From Aquatica leii (taxonomy: Eukaryota > Arthropoda > Insecta > Coleoptera > Lampyridae): 64,000 nucleotides of DNA. Under the pieces are notes generated by a model. It was not told where the DNA came from, ran no database searches, and saw nothing but the letters and a program-made list of their open reading frames with translations. The first letter of the stretch is position 1. The number at the start of each line of letters is the position of its first letter. The translations under genes were made by a program, and so were the position numbers. The stretch is taken from positions 167,460,035 through 167,524,034 of the forward strand of contig CM069432.1 of NCBI GenBank assembly GCA_035610365.1. Direction: 5' to 3'. Shown here piece after piece: positions 35,219 through 45,440 of the stretch.

Positions 35219-37619
35219 TCAAGCAACATTGTTTAACACATTCAAACAAACGTTGGAAGACCGGTATGGACCCAGAATCAGCAACAAATTTCGAGACTAC
35301 GAGAAGACAATGATCAAGATTACGAAGGAAGAGACACACATTAAATTATTACGGAGGGCAAGAGACAACCAAGTTATACCAGATGGCTTCCGAGTGAAAT
35401 CTCCGATACCAGGAACAAGAGCCCTCAAGATACTGGAACGAGCAAGTTTTGCGCTTATCCGGGCACAAATCAACCACCATCGATGGAAGAAAACTTTATT
35501 ACTCCAAGACGCCACACAAAGATTCGAGGAGATAAAAGAGTTCACATTGGAAGAAGATTACACACCAATATTCCGCAAAATAGACGCTACTTGCGAGAAG
35601 GTTCGACAACTACACCAAGAAACACACGACAGAAAATGGACTAAACTCACACGAAACCAACAGAAAGCAGCCGACAACCAAAAGAACGCAAGGAGAACCA
35701 TAGTCAACATATCGACACATCCACTGTCTGCTACAGAAACGACTCTATTAGAGAAAGGGCTCAACTTTTCGATAACACCAAAGAACGTGCCAGTACTAGA
35801 CATCATTGGTGCCGTCGAGACAACACGTTTGAATCCAACACAAGCAGAAGAATTTAAATGGAAAATCAGAAGTGCTCTAGAGAAGAAAAGAAAACAACAC
35901 AGCAACATCACTAAACACGAGGAAAAAGCTCTCATAAATTTACGGAAGAACAAATGCATTAAAATACTTCCAGCCGACAAAGGGGCCGCAACTGTCATCA
36001 TGGATGCCACCACCTACGACCAAAAAATTGAAGACGTCTTAAATCAAGGGAATTACCGCAGACTGAAGAAAGATCCGAGAGCAAGCTTGGAGAGGAAGAT
36101 CTATCAAGTCCTAAAACTCTACGAAAGACATCTAACGCCAAGGACGAGAACGATGCTAACACCACACTACAGCAAACCGCCGCATCTATATGGACTACCA
36201 AAGATACATAAAAACAACATGCCGCTTCGACCGATAACCAGCTCTCGTAATGGACCCACATACCAGCTATCCAGATTTTTACTACCAATTGTGCAACCAC
36301 TACAGAAGAACAGCTCATCTTTTGTCAAAGACTCCAAACATTTCGTTGAGATTCTGAAAACAATACAGCTACAACCACGGGATCAATTAGTCAGCTTCGA
36401 CGTAGAAAGTCTTTATACTAATGTGCCAGTTGAAGAAGCATTGAAAATTATCCAAACGAAGCTCCGAGAAGATGAAGAACTCCAGGAAAGAACCACGCTG
36501 CCGGTAGAAGGAATAATGAAGCTCCTAGAATGTTGCCTTAAGAACTCGTACTTTCAGGAGAAAGACAGATTCTTCACTCAAGACGAAGGACTACCAATGG
36601 GTTCATCTCTATCACCAGTAGTCGCCAACATATACATGAACTGGTTTGAATCCCAGGCCATAGAGAAATCAAAATTCAAACCCAAAACATGGCTTAGATA
36701 TGTGGACGATACCTTCATAATTTGGAACCACAGTAATCGGCAACTAGACCTTTTTCTACAACATCTGAACAACATCAAACCATCCATCAAATTCACTATG
36801 GAAAAGGAAAAGGAAAACCCACTTCCTTTTTTAGACGTTCAAGTAACAAAGAACAAAAAAATTATGGAAACGACTGTCTACAGGAAACCAACACACACCG
36901 GTCGATATCTCAACTTTGAATCCAACCATTCCACATCTACGAAGAGGGGAGTAGTAAAATCTTTAATCGACAGAGCGTACAGGTTGTGCAACACAGAGAA
37001 AGAGCTACGAGAAGAAATCAAAAACATTAGAAACGATCTAAGGCAGAATGGTTATCCAGAAAAGATTGTAGGAGAGCTTTTACAGAAAAAGCAATTCAAC
37101 ACCATGGGACAACCTAAAACAGAAGAACTGCTCAATTCACTGCTGAGCATCCCATACGTCAAAGGTTTATCAGAATCAATAAAACGTATAGGGAAAAGCT
37201 ACAACTTAAATACAGTGTTCAAATCATCGACCACCATTAGGAGTATAATTTCCAACACAAAGCCACAAACAAGTCGAGATTCCCAAAACTGTATTTACCA
37301 AGTTCCATGTGAATGTGGCAAAGCATACGTGGGGGAAACCAAAAGACCACTTGACATCAGACTGAAAGAACATCAGACGCACACACAGAAAGGAGAGACT
37401 TCTAAGTCCGGCATCGCGCAACATTCGTGGGATAACCAACATCGAATGAAATGGTCGGAAGCAAAAATCATACACAGAGAGGAACATTGGTACAAACGGA
37501 AATTTAAAGAAGCGGCATTCATCAACAACAACAAAGAAATTTTCAGCCAGCCAAGTGTCGAGATAAGCAACATATGGAAACCACTTATCGAACCTCTAAA
37601 ACAACTTAAACTCGACTAA
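35187..37619 (+). CDS. Penelope-like reverse transcriptase with GIY-YIG endonuclease (810 aa)
   Basis: This is a single open frame with the full Penelope architecture. An N-terminal region (about 1-300) rich in charged helices precedes the RT. RT motifs are LYGLPKIHK (about 333), SFDVESLYTNV (about 403), GLPMGSSLSPVVANIYM (about 467), RYVDDTFIIW with intact YVDD (about 506), and PFLDVQV. The C-terminal GIY-YIG nuclease begins at about residue 700 (CIYQVPCECGKAYVGETKRP) with the Arg and His positions of the family visible. It makes cDNA from the element RNA and nicks target DNA, in the nucleus. Codon use is less AT-rich than the surroundings. The start ATG lies in the left pseudo-LTR; an upstream in-frame start is not excluded. 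No break is seen, so it could be active. Confidence 0.92.
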   Translation: MKVQQNVITSHQATLFNTFKQTLEDRYGPRISNKFRDYEKTMIKITKEETHIKLLRRARDNQVIPDGFRVKSPIPGTRALKILERASFALIRAQINHHRWKKTLLLQDATQRFEEIKEFTLEEDYTPIFRKIDATCEKVRQLHQETHDRKWTKLTRNQQKAADNQKNARRTIVNISTHPLSATETTLLEKGLNFSITPKNVPVLDIIGAVETTRLNPTQAEEFKWKIRSALEKKRKQHSNITKHEEKALINLRKNKCIKILPADKGAATVIMDATTYDQKIEDVLNQGNYRRLKKDPRASLERKIYQVLKLYERHLTPRTRTMLTPHYSKPPHLYGLPKIHKNNMPLRPITSSRNGPTYQLSRFLLPIVQPLQKNSSSFVKDSKHFVEILKTIQLQPRDQLVSFDVESLYTNVPVEEALKIIQTKLREDEELQERTTLPVEGIMKLLECCLKNSYFQEKDRFFTQDEGLPMGSSLSPVVANIYMNWFESQAIEKSKFKPKTWLRYVDDTFIIWNHSNRQLDLFLQHLNNIKPSIKFTMEKEKENPLPFLDVQVTKNKKIMETTVYRKPTHTGRYLNFESNHSTSTKRGVVKSLIDRAYRLCNTEKELREEIKNIRNDLRQNGYPEKIVGELLQKKQFNTMGQPKTEELLNSLLSIPYVKGLSESIKRIGKSYNLNTVFKSSTTIRSIISNTKPQTSRDSQNCIYQVPCECGKAYVGETKRPLDIRLKEHQTHTQKGETSKSGIAQHSWDNQHRMKWSEAKIIHREEHWYKRKFKEAAFINNNKEIFSQPSVEISNIWKPLIEPLKQLKLD

Positions 37620-37830
37620 GTAATTTTGTTAATTAATCTGTTACGCTAAATTGATTTTGTACGCTTGAACGCTTCATCGAACATGTCTTTAGTATATAAG
37701 CTCCAGTAGTTTCTAAGTTTGTTAGTATTCACCTGATGACGATTGCAGATACCACAGCAATCGAAATGTTGTGTATATTCATTTCAAAATAATAAACAAT
37801 GAAAGTTCAGCAGAATGTTATTACTTCGCA
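37274..37830 (+). repeat. Penelope right pseudo-LTR (557 bp)
   Basis: It is the same as the left copy apart from about five substitutions, for example at the AACGTT site (ATGTT here) and one Leu/Asp codon near the stop. It overlaps the last 115 codons of the RT/endonuclease frame. Confidence 0.9.
37723..37780 (+). ncRNA. Hammerhead ribozyme motif, Penelope right pseudo-LTR
   Basis: It has the same fold as the left copy, with CTGATGA at 37733-37739. The single change, C to T in GAAAT-GTT, turns the C-G pair of stem III into a U-G wobble and removes the AACGTT palindrome. Confidence 0.65.
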
Positions 37831-38391
37831 CCTTAAATTTTGATACTACAAAATATGAACATAATATGATTGACATTGACAAGTCAAATTTATATAAAAA
37901 CATTTAATGGCATAACTTACTACATTTTTGTTCGGATCAGTAACTTTTGAGTTTTATGCAAAAAGATACAGAGATGTCATGTTTTATAATTAGATCAATA
38001 CAAAAATATAGACATAGAAGCTCGTAATAAAGTTTACTACATTACATTTTCAACATTATACAAAAATATATTATTAAAAAGCAAAATAGTTAACAACAAT
38101 TAATGGTAATTAACGTTGATTATTATAAATTAGTTGAGAAATTAATTATCTTCTGAAGAACAATAATCTAATTCTTTAAGGTCATCTCTTTCAGATTTTC
38201 TAATGTTTAATAATAAGTTTGAAAACGAAAATACTTGAAGTTAATTCAAACAAACAATGTTCAGTATTTTACACGCAAAAAATCGTACTTCAAATAGGTA
38301 CATATTACTTTACAGAATTTTTGCCTAAATCAGTTTTAACGGTTCAAATCATTAGATCGACTTTCTAATACTGTTTCAGTTATGTCGGGTT
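37831..38391. other. AT-rich intergenic, nothing recognised
   Basis: Right flank of the Penelope insertion. No feature was recognised. Confidence 0.5.
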
Positions 38392-38891
38392 TTATAATAT
38401 TGGAGCCACTATAAACTTTTCTCTTGCTTGATCTCTTTTCAAACTTTTTTCTCTTAAATAAACTTTTTGAAGTGTAGTAAAGCAAGGTCCTTTCCAAGCA
38501 TGCATGTGCCATCCAGGTTCATTAAGGTGACTTATTCCAGCAGCGTACACACTTGCTGTGTAAGAAAGTCTTCGCGTGTAATTTACACGTTTACTCCTAG
38601 TACATTTTGCTACCAGCGACATATAACTACAGATACAAAATAAAACATTTATAACAACTGTACAAATACATATAAATATGACTTACCGTTCAGTTTGATT
38701 TGTAGTTTCGTTATAAGCTTTTTGGTACTCGCGACGGAAACATTTTTTGCCATGACTTATCACTATGATTTTAACAACAATAAAAAAAAATAATTAAAGT
38801 CCTATCCTTATAAACCAAACAGACAAACCGAAAACAGTTTTCTTTTGATCTACTTACACTCTCTCTGTGTATTTTCATTATAAGTTGTGCG
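38392..38891 (-). CDS. Unrecognised spliced gene, at least three exons
   Basis: On the - strand three open segments join in frame: 38891-38858 (open from CGC after a stop), 38762-38687 and 38626-38392, ending at TAA. Donors are GTAAGT and GTAAGT. Acceptors are ATCATAG and TCTGTAG. Phases agree at both junctions. The joined product of about 115 residues reads through HGKKCFRREYQKAYNETTNQ, SLVAKCTRSKRVNYTRR, LSYTASVYAAGISHLNEPGW and a Lys-rich tail. It has four or more Cys and His, and no signal peptide or membrane segment is evident. The start is not found. I do not recognise the family. Intact splicing in an area full of broken elements suggests a real host gene. Confidence 0.6.
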
Positions 38892-40439
38892 TTATGGTTA
38901 TTATCAAACGATGCAATTCTTTTGTTTCATTTTGAGGAAACATGTATAAATGATACCTTTAGAAATGTTTAAACAATAATTAATCATTCAAATTATGTAT
39001 TAAGTATTTATTTGTTATTGAGGGCGGATGAAATGTGTTTTAATCTTTTTAGTTTTGTTTTATAATTTCTTTTTTTGAATGCGTTCCTTGAAGAGTAAAT
39101 TTTAAGAAGTATTTATTTCTTAACAATAGCAATTACGTCAGAAATTTTGGTAATAAAACCTACGAAAGTAATAATATTGAAATTATTGACTTAATAGAGT
39201 ACATAAATTTTATAATAGTTTCATTTAACCACTACCTAAGACATAAATGAATAATCTGAAGATATTCTAATGAACCAGTAATACAAATAGAAAGTGTATC
39301 AGAGATGCATTTAAACGTTCCACAGTGAAAACTTCTATGCAGTTATGACAAATACGTCATATCCTTATTTAATAATTTTTCTATTTAGCTGCCATCTAGT
39401 GGATTGCTACTGTCCTTACACAGTACCAAGCACTCTTAAGAGGATACTACAGTGCTCGACAAACGAATTTTCATATAATTTCAACACTTTTAATGCGATT
39501 TAAAAACGTTTTTTTTTACAAAATTGAAATAAAGGTTTAAAGAACGTGGCCAATTGCAGAAAAAGTGTAAATAAGAATATTTAATATTTTATTTCCGACA
39601 AGAAATATTTTTCTTAAAAGTCGTTGTACACGAATCAATATGTCGTAATTTGTGACTTATTACACGTTTTAATTTCATGCTATGCAAGAAAACTTGGAAG
39701 AATCTAATAGGCGCGTAGAAGCTACGCACTTTCATAAAAATGTTGGGCCTTTCACCGTGTAAAAAGAAGGTTTTAAAAATGTACATCTTTTTCATAGCAT
39801 GAAAACAAAAAACACCTCATGAAATACAACCCCAATTTTTCTCATATTGAGCTAGCAAAATTATTACGAGTTCTAATACCTACCTAACAAATATAAAAAA
39901 TAAATGTACACGTTAAATACATCTATAAAATATCGTAGTGATTTACAAAACAGAAAAAATGTGCAAGAATTTTATTATTCTTTGTCGGCAACAAATTTTA
40001 AGGCACACTAAATAGCATTTGAATGATCATTGCATGATTGTAATATTTAGACTATACTTATCACTAAAGAGCGGAAGTTGTGACAGTAAAAATCTTCAAA
40101 ATTGCGCCATAAATTGCATATAAAATTTTCAAAAATTGCATTAAAAACTAGAAAAATTACAGTATAAGATTATTTTCTATGATTTACATAAATTGCACTG
40201 TTAGTGCTATACGTTTTAATTTACCTATTTACTTGCAATTGATGCAGTTAACTAAAGCATCTTAATTAGTGCAAAACGTCTCAAAACTATCAAAACCTTT
40301 ATAGAACTGAAATCAATGAAAATGTCTTAGTACCTTAGTACTTAGTACCTCATTCCTAAGTTACGATCTGGTAACACGCATTAAAAGCATAACAAGACTT
40401 TGAGATCAGGTAATTATAATATTATCACCGTTCGTTTAA
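38892..40439. other. AT-rich intergenic
   Basis: No supported gene. It contains one CTCF-like motif (described separately). The 68-aa frame at 39589-39795 (-) has no motif. Confidence 0.45.
39389..39402 (-). promoter_or_regulatory. CTCF-like consensus match
   Basis: The complement reads CCACTAGATGGCAG, which fits the CTCF core CCASYAGRKGGCAS at every position. CTCF is conserved in insects. One match in 64 kb could be chance, so occupancy is only suggested. Confidence 0.35.
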
Positions 40440-40725
40440 ATGAGGTAGACAATGTTGCATTTAATAAAACAGTACAATTCTGAAGTTTCATTGTCTTTAT
40501 TTATTTCTTAAAAATAAATGAATATACACTATGTTTTGATTGCTAGGACATCTGCAATCGAAACGTAGTGTAGATTTATTATTGTAGAACCAGTAGTATT
40601 CACCTGATGACGATTCCAAATACTTTAGCAATCGAAACGTAGTGCATACTGCATATTGATTTATTAAAAAAAATAACTACAACGAAAGTCCAGAATTGTG
40701 CTCTTTATTACCGTTGTTACCAAAA
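40440..40725. mobile_element. Inverted pair of Penelope-type ends
   Basis: The right half (about 40585-40720) aligns with the Penelope noncoding end: CCAGTAGTATTCACCTGATG, then an AACGAAAGTCCAGAATTGT block like the frame start of the intact copy. The left half (about 40450-40575) is a similar end in opposite orientation (complement AATGAAACTTCAGAATTGTA). This makes a head-to-head pair with no coding part. It belongs to a diverged relative of the 35-kb element. Confidence 0.65.
40594..40655 (+). ncRNA. Hammerhead ribozyme motif, diverged Penelope end
   Basis: CTGATGA (40604-40610), stem II GATT/AATC with one inner mismatch, GAAAC, then GTA with predicted cleavage after 40641. Stem I AGTATTCAC pairs with GTGCATACT. 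The eighth pair is G-C here and G-U in the 35-kb copy, a covariation that supports the fold. Confidence 0.6.
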
Positions 40726-41429
40726 AACCCGGGGAAAAATTCAAAGTTAAAACACGTCTAAACGTAGAATTTACTTGTAATTTATTTTTTTTTATTAAAT
40801 TGCAAGAAAATTTGCATTATTGTTGAAAGTTACTGAAAAATTTCAATAACACCAAAAATTGAAAAAATTGCAAAAAATTGCAAACTTCCGCTTTTTACTC
40901 ATCACTAACAATATTAGAATATCTAGATGTTTACAATACAAGGATTACCATTAAAACACGAGGTTATTTAGTTTGTAATTTATATACATGACAGTAATTC
41001 CTTCAATAAAAAAACAAAGCGCTTAAAAAAAGATTTTTTTGTTTTTTTATTATATAAGAACTTACTTTATTGATTAATATTGTAACGAATTTATTATTAA
41101 AACTAAAATTATTTAAACGACTAAGAATGTGTTTTACTTATACTAGCAATATGTACACTTGTAAATTAACCGAACTGATTAAATCTAATAATATTTAATA
41201 AAAACACTTACACTAATTAAGATAAGTTAAACTCCGCGGATAGCTTCACACATTGAATAATCTGACCTTACGGCAATAACTGACCTACGATTTCTTTCTC
41301 CGGTATTTATACACATTTGGAAATCCTTCTCGAGTGTTCCCTATCTTTCGGTATATCTTCTAGAAGATGGATAACAACTTTGAGAAGCCTCCTGAATTTG
41401 CGGATAAGGTTTCAATATTAATGTAGGTA
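40726..41429. other. AT-rich intergenic, nothing recognised
   Basis: No gene, repeat arm or RNA signature was seen. Confidence 0.45.
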
Positions 41430-43025
41430 CAATATGCAAGGTTTTTCACGTAACACGTTCGTTAAAAGTTTTTATACTTCTAATTTTTCTGTAATTTTGA
41501 TTTTTTTTAATATTGAGCAAATGGTTATTGACTTTATAACTAAAATACATTCAAAACCCTATCACTATAAAGGTTTTTGAGATATTTAGATGTTTTTGAG
41601 AATTTTCAGATTTGTAACATCAACTTTAAGAATTCATTGCTTGTCAAATTATGAAGATTAAGCTGCGATATTTCTATCACTATTTATTCAAATTATCATC
41701 TTTTCAACAGCAATTTTTAAAGGTCCAATACATATACAGAGTGTTCATAATATGATGCCAATGTTATAAACTTTTATTTGCGCAAAATTCAATTTTTTCA
41801 AACGGAACATATTATGAAGGTTAAGAACTCAATAAAATTTTGCTTTAATTGGTATAAGGGTTTCCTATGCCCATTTTTAACCGTTAATGAGGATTTGCTT
41901 GATATTAGTACAAATTTTAATTATTTCAATATTCTAGGTAGTAGGATGAGTAATACATATCACATTTGTCACTAATCTGTCAATAAACATTATTGTTTGA
42001 TACAATCTTATTCTAACAATTATGCAGAATGGTTAAGAATGATAGTTCTCGAGACCAATCTTTAACCATTACATTAGTATACATTTTAATTAAAATCGCT
42101 CATTGTAGAGACTTGCCGTAAAAACTGTATAACTGAAGTGGCTAAGAGAAAATCTTAGAAATAATTTTTAAATTTGTAAAATGGCCACCAAGGGGCGTAA
42201 CCAATATCTTGAATTACATTAGTAAAGAAATTTTGCTTTATTAAGGTAACAAAAAGATATATGCTTTCTTAAGCTAAAATAAAATCAAATATTTCTTGTG
42301 AAATACTTTTTGCTTTATCTCCGAAAATAAAGTGGTGAGAAGTGTTTAAAGGTTATTACATAGAAATTTCTATAACTTTGACACAGTTCAACTAATTTCA
42401 ATAAACTTAGTATTTCTGAAAAGAACATTCTTTAAGGAACTAATTCTTAATTGTGGTCATTGCGACGTAGAATCTCGCCACTAAAAGAATTTTTAATTGA
42501 AATTTGTAATAATATCAAACAAGTCCTTATATCTTATTAACGGGCCAAGATAGGTATAGGGAACCATTATATAAATTGATGCAAAATTTTATTCTGTTTT
42601 TAATCATTTCAATATGTATAGGCCGTTTTATTTAAAAAAATTGAGTTTTACGCATGTAAAAGTTTTTAATTTTGGCATTATATTTTGAACACTCCGTATG
42701 TGTGTTGGTTTTTTACAAAAAGTTGTTTAAAAGATAATAATTTGAATGAATAGTAATACAAATATTGCAGCTTGAACTTCATAATCTGGCCAGATATTAA
42801 TTTTTAAAGTTGATATAAAATTACACGCAAAATTAAAAAAATTAATAAAAATATATAAAATAAAAAAATCTAATGTCACTTCCTGTATAACCTGAAGTGA
42901 TACTTTTATGAATATATTTTAATTATAAAGCCAATAACATTTATTTAATATTTAAAAAAATCAAAATTAAATTATGATTGGAAGTATAAAAACTTTTAAC
43001 GGGTTACGTGAAAAACTCTGTATAT
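41430..43025. repeat. 1.6-kb foldback with arms of about 400 bp
   Basis: The left arm (about 41436-41830) begins GTTTTTCACGTAACACGTTC. The right arm (about 42615-43025) complements it, ending with the complement of GTTTTTCACGTAACCCGTT. Pairing continues inward through a second tip-like word, ACAGAGTGTTCATAATATG (41738) against ACGGAGTGTTCAAAATATAA (complement, near 42690). The unpaired middle is about 780 bp. It may be one foldback element, or a TIR element nested in another that shares end motifs. Frames inside are short and unrecognised. Confidence 0.7.
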
Positions 43026-43405
43026 TATGTATATACAAAATATGCTTAAAAAGATTCCTTAGAAAAGATGAACATTAAAGCACAAAATTGATTTAATAGT
43101 TTCTTTTCTGAATAAACATAAGTACAAACTGTTTTTTGAATAGGTTGTTTTATAAGCGGTCATAATAATAATAGTTGTAATTTTTATTATAAAGAATTTT
43201 ATGCTTATACGCTTATAGCAATTTTTAAGAAACTGCGGTCTGTTTGTAATTTTAAGATTTTTATGAGTGTTATGTTGGTTTTGTCGTTACTTATTTTTGC
43301 AAATACATAAGTACACACTATTTGTTACATCTGGTAAATCTGAAGTATGAAGATAAATAGAATCTTTTTAGCAACTTTTTAACAAATTTGCTTGTGCAGT
43401 TGTGC

Positions 43406-43667
43406 TACACGGAGAGAAATATTATACTGAATTTAATCATTACGATTTCATATTTAAAGCATTTGCTTTTTTTCTAAAATTGATCCACGTTCAAATAACA
43501 TTCAACGTAAATGTACTAAAATTTAAACTAAATCTCTTATTGCAATGCAATTACAGCGACAATCTAATAAAATAGAAGTTTAATTCAAGCGTACATCGGC
43601 TTGACTCAAAACCAACAGCCTTTTGCATGATACATATCAATTCCGCATAACCTTTTTTTCCGTGTAA
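43406..43667. repeat. MITE (about 260 bp), most complete of three copies
   Basis: The left tip TACACGGAGAGAAA and the right tip (complement TTACACGGAAAAAAA) form short inverted repeats. Two partial copies are at 28636-28768 and 33010-33140; together they cover both halves. No frame is inside. Confidence 0.6.
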
Positions 43668-43989
43668 TAGCTTCATTTTAAGATTGAATGGCTTAAGTGC
43701 TAGTGATTTACGTATATAAACATAGTTCAAATAAATTACTTGGTTTTTTGCACAACTTTTCATTTATTACTTTGCATCTACTAAAGGTATGTTTGCCTTA
43801 AAAATGGGTCACATAATTAATTAATAAAAATAAACGCAAATATCCATCTGTACGTTCTGGTAGTCGTAAACAACTTCGCTTGGCTGTTATTAGGTGAGTA
43901 CATTAACATCTTGTTTTTTAAGTACTAGTTAATTGGAAAATTGCTCTATAATGTACTTACTTTTGTCATATGAATACTAATTAAAAAAA

Positions 43990-45440
43990 TGCAAATTTTG
44001 GAGTTGCTGTTATTATTGGCTACAAGACAGGAACATTGCTTTTTTTACGTGCACGAAACAAGTATTGTTGTATATGTGACCGAGCTGAAATTAAGCAAAC
44101 TGAAAAACTTGAACACTTGTGTTTTGTAAAATTTTTGGGAACTTCTATAGCAATGGAAGCTGATGTACACGGATTCAAAAAAAGCCTTAAGCCTGGCGTC
44201 ATCTACAAGATACTTGTAGAAGATGGAAACAGTTCTGTTTTTAGTCGTTTGAGACAAGCTCTACTATATGGAGAAGTAGTTGTGACTAAAATAGAATGTC
44301 GAAATCACTTACTACGTAATTATTCAAAACGATTGAGAGAGCTCAACAACAGAATAAGAAGTAATTCAAGAAAATAGTATAGTACCCTATCGTCTCCAAA
44401 AAATGGTAATGACCCAAGCAGAAAGATTGCAAAAAGATATTGCTTCTCCTAGTCTATACGGAAACAAAAAAAAACAAAAAAGGAAACCCTATTAATGAAC
44501 AGATCTAATTACTAATTGCTGATATAAGAAACGTGCCATCGCATGTTTTTAGAGAACACAAGTAGTGTTCAAATATTAAATATTTTAAGTGTAACCATAC
44601 TACAAGAGAAAAAAATATAGTACCAGAAATGATAAAATGCGGTCTATTTAAAGATGTAGAAGCTTGTGCTAATCGATTAATTGTGAACGCCAGCGCTTAA
44701 ATCTTAAACATGAACAACAATTCAGTTAAAAAATAGAACTTCGTGGTCTGCAAGTTTGTGGCTAGAAAACGGACCAACTTCACTACAAAAGGATCGTATC
44801 AAACACAATGTGTAGCTACCGCTATATCGTATAATAGCGTTGGTGATTATCACAGTATGATGCACAAATCTTTAACCGGTAAAAGCCCAAAAGTTTTTCC
44901 AAAAAAGTATGCAAAAAAGACAAAACTAAGAAGAAACTTTCAAAATCTTAAAAATATAAGAAAGAATTTGTTTAACACCAAAACTTAAAAACAAAAACAT
45001 TTTGCCTTGCCAGATGAACATTACGGTGCAATTGTAGATAAACTAAATAAGACCTTGCAGAAGAACAATATTATGATTTAAAAAAAAATTTTAGAAAAAT
45101 TAAAGAAAAGCTTGTCTAGAATTAAAGAATTAGAAAAAGGTACAAGGAGCCAATAACAAAACGAAATGTAGTTCCAAGAAAGAGCGTACCGCTTAATAGC
45201 AAGAGATTTTACTAATAAATATACCATATATAGTAGCGAAAATGAAAAAATGCAATAAAAAAGTTTGAAGAAGAGTTTAATTTCTCAGTGAAACAGTGTG
45301 GCTTGTTTCTGGATTCAGAAAATTTTGAATTTGGCGCTAGTCCAGATGGTTTAGTGGACGATAATACTATTGTAGAAGTTTAGTACCTTTCTTCAGCTAA
45401 GTCAATGTCTCCTAAATTAGCAATATCAAATAAAATGTTT
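43990..45440 (+). pseudogene. Mutator-like transposase plus YqaJ-like nuclease relic
   Basis: The order of motifs fits an insect transposase-nuclease protein. Its start is GVAVIIGYKTGTLLFL (about 44000-44045). The open frame 44036-44377 includes NKYCCICDRAEIKQTEKLEH, AMEADVHGF and VEDGNSSVFSRLRQALLYG. Next come NVPSHVF (about 44530), NNNSVKK and GSYQTQCVATAISYN (frame 44743-44988). Finally the frame shifts into CGLFLDSENFEFGASPDGL near 45300-45355, which resembles the YqaJ/lambda-exonuclease-type nuclease core with its Asp and a following IVEV. Many stops and shifts make it inactive. It is the same family as 17.0-18.6 kb. No TTAA-flanked ends were found around this copy. Confidence 0.72.

Larger units (their letters stand above)
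34662..37830 (+). mobile_element. Complete Penelope-like element with pseudo-LTRs
   Basis: A 557-bp direct repeat (34662-35218 and 37274-37830) brackets a full 810-codon RT/endonuclease frame. The repeats differ at about 5 positions by eye, under 1%, so the copy looks recent. Each repeat holds the end of the GIY-YIG domain, a roughly 180-bp noncoding part with a hammerhead motif, and the first codons of the next frame. This is the tandem organisation known for Penelope elements. It sits in the gypsy relic on its left side. On the right, the sequence past 37830 does not resume gypsy, so a deletion accompanied insertion or the target was already lost. Confidence 0.9.

Noticed and set aside
35297..37573. 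Several antisense frames of 66-151 codons inside the Penelope RT frame
   Set aside because: They are shadows of a long coding frame with lower AT content; no motif was seen in them.
40547..40580. Second hammerhead in the left half of the Penelope pair
   Set aside because: The GATTGC stem and GAAAC-like words are present, but the CTGATGA core is absent on either strand at the right place.
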